A stretch of DNA of 18,538 nt from CABHOJ01 sp965649545. Its GTDB lineage: Bacteria > Pseudomonadota > Gammaproteobacteria > Burkholderiales > Methylophilaceae. Location of the stretch: NCBI GenBank assembly GCA_965649545.1, contig CBFGLF010000027.1, positions 1-18,538 of the forward strand. Direction: 5' to 3'. Below the pieces are notes generated by a model, which was given only the letters and a program-made list of their open reading frames with translations, ran no database searches and had not been told where the DNA came from. Position numbers and translations under genes: made by a program. Shown here piece by piece: positions 14,765 through 18,538 of the stretch (the stretch's first letter is position 1; each line of letters opens with the position of its first letter).

Positions 14765-16252
14765 ATGACCGACTTACCGATCCTAAGCTTATCGATCTGG
14801 GTACCCATCCTCGCGGGCATCCTCGTGCTGTTCACCGGGGGTGACAAGAACGCCGGCGCCGCCCGCTGGCTGGCATTGGCCGGCAGTATCGCCGGCTTTG
14901 CCGTGACCGTCCCGCTCTACACCGGGTTCAATTTCGCCGATGGCGGATTCCAGTTCATGGAAGGGTTCCACTGGATCCCGGCCTTCAACATCAACTACCA
15001 CCTCGGCGTCGACGGTATCGCCGTGCCGCTCATCCTGCTCACCAGTTTCACCACGGTGATCGTGGTCATCGCCGGCTGGGAAGTCATCGAGAAGCGCGTG
15101 GCGCAGTACAATGCGGCATTCCTCATCATGTCCGGTCTCATGATCGGCGTGTTCAGTGCGCTCGATGCCATCCTCTATTACGTGTTCTGGGAAGCGATGC
15201 TGATCCCGATGTTCCTAGTCATCGGGATCTGGGGCGGTCCGAACCGGGTCTATGCCACCATCAAGTTCTTCCTTTATACCTTGCTCGGCTCGCTGCTAAT
15301 GCTGGTGGCCTTCATCTACCTCTACCATCAGAGCAACAGCTTCGAGATCGTCGATTACTACGTCATGCCATTGCCGCTCGATGTGCAGATCCTGATCTTC
15401 CTGGCGTTCTTCATGGCCTTTGCGGTCAAGATCCCGATGTGGCCGGTGCATACCTGGCTGCCGGACGCCCACGTGGAGGCGCCGACTGGCGGTTCCGTGG
15501 TGCTGGCGGCCATCATGCTCAAACTGGGCGGCTACAGTTTCCTGCGCTTCGCCATGCCCATCGCGCCGGATGCCGCGCAGTACCTCTCCGGTTTCATGGT
15601 CGCGCTGTCACTGATCGCCATCGTTTATATCGCGCTGGTGGCACTGGTGCAGCAGGACATGAAAAAGCTCATCGCCTATTCCTCGATCTCGCACATGGGT
15701 TTCGTCACGCTCGGTTTCTTCATCTTCAATCCGCTGGGGATGGAAGGCGCGGTGGTGCAGATGATTTCGCACGGGTTCATCTCGGGCGCGATGTTCCTCT
15801 GCGTCGGCGTCCTCTACGACCGCATGCATAGCCGCCAGATCGCCGATTACGGCGGTGTCGTCAACACCATGCCGACCTTTGCCGCTTTCGCCGTCTTGTT
15901 CGCCATGGCGAATGCAGGCTTGCCTGGCACTTCCGGCTTCGTCGGCGAGTTCCTGGTCATCCTCGGTGCCTTGCAGGAGAACTTCTGGTATGCCTTCCTT
16001 GCCGCGACCACGCTGATCTTCGGTGCCGCCTATACCTTGTGGATGGTGAAACGCGTGTTCTATGGCGAGATCGCCAATCCGCATGTGGCCGAGCTCAAGG
16101 ACTTGAACAAACGTGAATTCCTCATCCTCTCGGTGCTGGCGATCCTGGTCATCGGCTTCGGCGTCTGGCCGCAACCGATCACCGAGCTGACGCACGCGAC
16201 GGTCAACAACCTGTTATCGCATCTTGCCGTGAGCAAGATCCCGGGAATTTAG
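14765..16252 (+). CDS. nuoM: NADH-quinone oxidoreductase subunit M (proton pump)
   Basis: NuoM is the middle antiporter-like proton-pumping subunit, with 14 helices in the family. The 495-residue protein keeps Glu143 (YYVFWEAMLIPMFLVIG) and Lys222 (FAVKIPMWPVHTWLPDAHVE), the residues equivalent to Glu144 and Lys234 of E. coli, plus the discontinuous-helix stretch QQDMKKLIAYSSISHMG. GAAGG (14749-14753), inside the nuoL 3' end, is 11 nt before the ATG, across a short A-rich gap. nuoN follows after 3 nt. Confidence 0.98.
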   Translation: MTDLPILSLSIWVPILAGILVLFTGGDKNAGAARWLALAGSIAGFAVTVPLYTGFNFADGGFQFMEGFHWIPAFNINYHLGVDGIAVPLILLTSFTTVIVVIAGWEVIEKRVAQYNAAFLIMSGLMIGVFSALDAILYYVFWEAMLIPMFLVIGIWGGPNRVYATIKFFLYTLLGSLLMLVAFIYLYHQSNSFEIVDYYVMPLPLDVQILIFLAFFMAFAVKIPMWPVHTWLPDAHVEAPTGGSVVLAAIMLKLGGYSFLRFAMPIAPDAAQYLSGFMVALSLIAIVYIALVALVQQDMKKLIAYSSISHMGFVTLGFFIFNPLGMEGAVVQMISHGFISGAMFLCVGVLYDRMHSRQIADYGGVVNTMPTFAAFAVLFAMANAGLPGTSGFVGEFLVILGALQENFWYAFLAATTLIFGAAYTLWMVKRVFYGEIANPHVAELKDLNKREFLILSVLAILVIGFGVWPQPITELTHATVNNLLSHLAVSKIPGI

Positions 16253-16255
16253 CGC

Positions 16256-17704
16256 ATGCCTAATATTCAATACGATCTACTGACGGCCTTGCCCGAGATC
16301 TTCGTGCTCTCGATGGCGATGCTGATCCTGTTGCTGGACCTGTTCCTCAAGTCCAATACGCGCATCCTGCTCTATATCTTCTCGCAGTTGACCCTGCTGG
16401 GCGCCGCGTTCATCACCATCAGCACCCACACGGCTTCCGTCAGTTACGCATTCAGCGGCATGTTCGTCGACGACCCGATGGCGGATGTGCTGAAGCTCAT
16501 GATCTATCTCGGCACTTCGGTGTTGCTGGTGTACTCGCGCAATTACATCGCGTTGCGCGGCATGTTCCGCGGCGAGTTCTACGCGCTGGTGCTGTTCGCC
16601 ATGGCCGGCATGATGGTCATGGTCTCCGGTCAGAACTTCCTGACCCTGTACATGGGGCTGGAATTGCTGTCGCTATGCCTCTATTCCCTGGTCGCGCTGG
16701 ATCGTGACAATCCGCGTGCAACCGAAGCCGCGATGAAGTATTTCGTGCTGGGTGCGCTGGCCTCCGGCATGCTGCTGTACGGCATGTCCATGATCTACGG
16801 CATGACCGGCAGCCTGAATATCGCGCAGATCTCATCCGCCTTGCTGAATGGCGTACCGGATCGTTCGGTCCTCATCCTTGGGCTGGTGTTCATCGTCGCC
16901 GGCCTGGCGTTCAAGCTCGGTGCCGTACCGTTCCAGATGTGGGTACCCGATGTCTATCAGGGGGCGCCGACCGCGGTGACCTTACTCATCGGCTCCGTGC
17001 CGAAACTCGCAGCGTTCGCTTTCGTGATCCGCATCCTGGCCCAGGGCTTGTTCGTGCTCGCTGTGGATTGGCAGGGCATGCTGGTGATCATGGCGGTGCT
17101 CTCCATCGCCATCGGCAATATCACCGCCATCGCGCAGACCAATATCAAGCGCATGCTGGCGTATTCCACCATCTCGCACATCGGTTTCCTGCTGTTCGGC
17201 CTGATGAGCGTGAGCATGAATGGATACGCCTCGGCCATGTTCTACGTCTCGTCCTACCTGCTGATGACGCTGGCCGCATTCGGCATCATCATGCTGCTAT
17301 CGCGCCAGGGATTCGAGGCCGAGAACCTCGACGACCTCAAGGGCTTGAACCAGCGCAGTCCGTGGTATGCCTTCCTCATGCTCATCGTCATGTTCTCCAT
17401 GGCGGGCGTGCCGCCGACCCTGGGCTTCTACGCCAAGTTCACGGTGCTGCAGGCGGCCTTGCATGCAGGCTTCGTCTGGCTGGTGGTCTTCGCTGTACTG
17501 ATGGCGGCAGTCGGGGCGTTCTATTACCTGCGCGTGGTCAAACTCATGTATTTCGACGAGCCGGAAGACCATAGCAAGATCGTCTCCAATCCGGAGATGA
17601 GCATGGTGCTGAGCGTGAATGCCGTCGGTCTGCTGATCCTCGGGCTGATGCCGCAGCGATTGATGGATATCTGCGCCTATGCCATGGTCAGAAGCCTGCA
17701 GTAA
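16256..17704 (+). CDS. nuoN: NADH-quinone oxidoreductase subunit N (proton pump)
   Basis: NuoN is the antiporter-like proton-pumping subunit closest to NuoK. At 482 residues it matches the family. Glu136 (YMGLELLSLCLYSLVAL), Lys220 (GLAFKLGAVPFQMWVPDVY) and Lys250 (IGSVPKLAAF) correspond to Glu133, Lys217 and Lys247 of E. coli NuoN. The second-half motif TNIKRMLAYSTISHIGF is also intact. It closes the canonical nuo set, but the transcription unit seems to continue, because the next gene starts 2 nt after its stop. Confidence 0.98.
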   Translation: MPNIQYDLLTALPEIFVLSMAMLILLLDLFLKSNTRILLYIFSQLTLLGAAFITISTHTASVSYAFSGMFVDDPMADVLKLMIYLGTSVLLVYSRNYIALRGMFRGEFYALVLFAMAGMMVMVSGQNFLTLYMGLELLSLCLYSLVALDRDNPRATEAAMKYFVLGALASGMLLYGMSMIYGMTGSLNIAQISSALLNGVPDRSVLILGLVFIVAGLAFKLGAVPFQMWVPDVYQGAPTAVTLLIGSVPKLAAFAFVIRILAQGLFVLAVDWQGMLVIMAVLSIAIGNITAIAQTNIKRMLAYSTISHIGFLLFGLMSVSMNGYASAMFYVSSYLLMTLAAFGIIMLLSRQGFEAENLDDLKGLNQRSPWYAFLMLIVMFSMAGVPPTLGFYAKFTVLQAALHAGFVWLVVFAVLMAAVGAFYYLRVVKLMYFDEPEDHSKIVSNPEMSMVLSVNAVGLLILGLMPQRLMDICAYAMVRSLQ

Positions 17705-17706
17705 CC

Positions 17707-17997
17707 ATGACCAACTGGCTTCTGTTATCGCTGGCGTTCCTGGCCGCCAATCTGCCCTGGTTCTCCGAGCGCCTGTTCTATGTCATCCCGCTCAAACAGC
17801 CGTCCAAGCATATCGGTTGGTGTGCGCTGGAATTGATCGTATTGTATTTCGTGATGGGCGCAGTGGCGTTCTACACCGAGCGGGCCACCGTCGGACAAAC
17901 GGCCCCGCAGAACTGGGAGTTCTACGCCATCACCGCCTGCCTGTTCCTGGTGTTCGCGTTCCCGGGCTTTGTCTATCGTTATCTCTGGAAGAAATGA
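17707..17997 (+). CDS. DUF2818 family small membrane protein
   Basis: This 96-residue protein belongs to the DUF2818 family, found mainly in betaproteobacteria directly after nuoN; its function is unknown to me. It has hydrophobic segments at about 4-22, 39-56 and 72-92. The conserved-looking N-terminal part NLPWFSERLFYVIPLK precedes helix 2, and a basic end, YRYLWKK, is probably cytoplasmic. Starting 2 nt after nuoN, it is surely co-transcribed with complex I. That position suggests an accessory, assembly or membrane-arm role, which is inference from location only. It carries no cofactor or catalytic motif. Confidence 0.88.
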   Translation: MTNWLLLSLAFLAANLPWFSERLFYVIPLKQPSKHIGWCALELIVLYFVMGAVAFYTERATVGQTAPQNWEFYAITACLFLVFAFPGFVYRYLWKK

Positions 17998-18011
17998 ACC
18001 GCGCTGAATGA
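17994..18011 (+). other. Five-codon minicistron linking DUF2818 and NUDIX genes
   Basis: ATGA at 17994 overlaps the DUF2818 stop and opens a frame of five codons (MNRAE). Its TGA overlaps the NUDIX start as a second ATGA (18008-18011). The arrangement could pass terminating ribosomes on by re-initiation where a good ribosome site is lacking. It may equally be coincidence in a 10-nt gap. Confidence 0.15.
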
Positions 18012-18538
18012 GTCAGGACGACCTCACCGAAGTCACCCTCAGTTCCGAGACCGTGTTCGACGGCAAGCTCCTGCATGTGTTGCGGGACAATGCCAGGTTG
18101 CCCAGCGGCAACGAGTCCATGCGCGAATTCATCGTGCATCCGGGCGCGGTCATCATCATCCCCGTCCTGCCTAACGGCAACCTGTTGCTGGAGCGTCAGT
18201 TCCGCTATCCGCTCAAACAAGTCTTCATCGAACTCCCCGCGGGCAAGATCGACCCCAACGAAGACATCCTGATCACCGGTCAACGTGAACTGCTGGAAGA
18301 GACCGGCTATACCGCCGAGGAATGGCAGTATGTGGCGAAGCAGCATCCCTGCATCGGCTATTCCAACGAGGTCATCCATATCTATCTGGCGCGCGGCCTG
18401 ACCGCAGGCCAGCATCAGCGTGACGCGGACGAACACCTGCAATTGTTCGAGGCCAGTCTGGACGATTGCCTGCGCATGGTGCGCGACGGCGAGATCACGG
18501 ACGGCAAGACCATCATCGCCCTGTTCTGGGCCGAGAAG
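18008..18538 (+). CDS. NUDIX hydrolase, ADP-ribose pyrophosphatase-like (3' end cut by window edge)
   Basis: The family hydrolyses nucleoside diphosphates linked to another group; this type most resembles ADP-ribose pyrophosphatases (NudF-like), which yield AMP and ribose 5-phosphate. The frame is open to the window end, 177 residues in. The complete Nudix box spans Gly79 to Tyr101: G-x5-E at 79-85 and RELLEETGY at 93-101, with Glu97 and Glu98 expected to bind metal. It is preceded by VFIELPAGK, which is typical of ADP-ribose pyrophosphatases. Conserved strands (PGAVIIIPVLPNG, LLLERQFRYPLK) come first. ATG 18008 is chosen as the first good start; no strong ribosome site is visible. Exact substrate is not provable from sequence. 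Confidence 0.9.
   Translation, partial: MSQDDLTEVTLSSETVFDGKLLHVLRDNARLPSGNESMREFIVHPGAVIIIPVLPNGNLLLERQFRYPLKQVFIELPAGKIDPNEDILITGQRELLEETGYTAEEWQYVAKQHPCIGYSNEVIHIYLARGLTAGQHQRDADEHLQLFEASLDDCLRMVRDGEITDGKTIIALFWAEK

Noticed and set aside
1..18538. A hidden novel system (defence, mobile or biosynthetic island)
   Set aside because: All genes are recognised housekeeping genes or the known DUF2818 and NUDIX neighbours of nuo operons; no mobile element, phage or toxin-antitoxin gene, or CRISPR-like repeat was seen.

Overview
The window is a housekeeping block from a betaproteobacterium, and every gene lies on the + strand. From left to right it holds the 3' part of recJ, then tpiA, secG, a tRNA-Leu(GAG) gene, a complete 14-gene nuoA-N operon for respiratory complex I, a small DUF2818 membrane protein, and a NUDIX hydrolase that runs off the right edge. 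The order secG, tRNA-Leu, nuoA-N, DUF2818, NUDIX, the separate nuoC and nuoD genes, and the protein sequences all fit Betaproteobacteria. The style of the proteins suggests Nitrosomonadales, perhaps a Gallionella or Sideroxydans relative. That finer placement is a recollection-based inference and was not tested.

Positions 1-2841 encode DNA repair (RecJ, missing a few N-terminal residues), glycolysis (TpiA) and protein export (SecG). The tRNA-Leu follows at 2878-2963. Its T-loop reads as 8 nt instead of the near-universal 7, which is the most unexpected single detail here.

Positions 3008-17704 encode the proton-pumping NADH:quinone oxidoreductase. NuoE, NuoF and NuoG form the NADH-oxidising module. 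NuoB, NuoC, NuoD and NuoI form the connecting module, which ends at cluster N2 and the quinone site. NuoA, H, J, K, L, M and N form the membrane arm. Cysteine ligands for clusters N1a, N1b, N2, N3, N4, N5, N6a and N6b are all readable, while the optional N7 ligands of NuoG are absent. The pump glutamates and lysines of NuoK, L, M and N are present.

Most junctions overlap by 1-8 nt or have gaps of 12 nt or less, so the genes are probably translationally coupled. Two junctions break the pattern: nuoA/nuoB (163 nt) and nuoD/nuoE (138 nt). Both spacers hold inverted repeats and neither holds a recognisable gene. No intergenic stretch exceeds 300 bases. I saw no mobile element, CRISPR array, phage gene or intrinsic terminator with a T-run, and no sign of a new multi-gene system. 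The points worth a second look are small ones: the tRNA T-loop, the two structured spacers, the TpiA loop substitutions, and the junctions around the tail of the operon.
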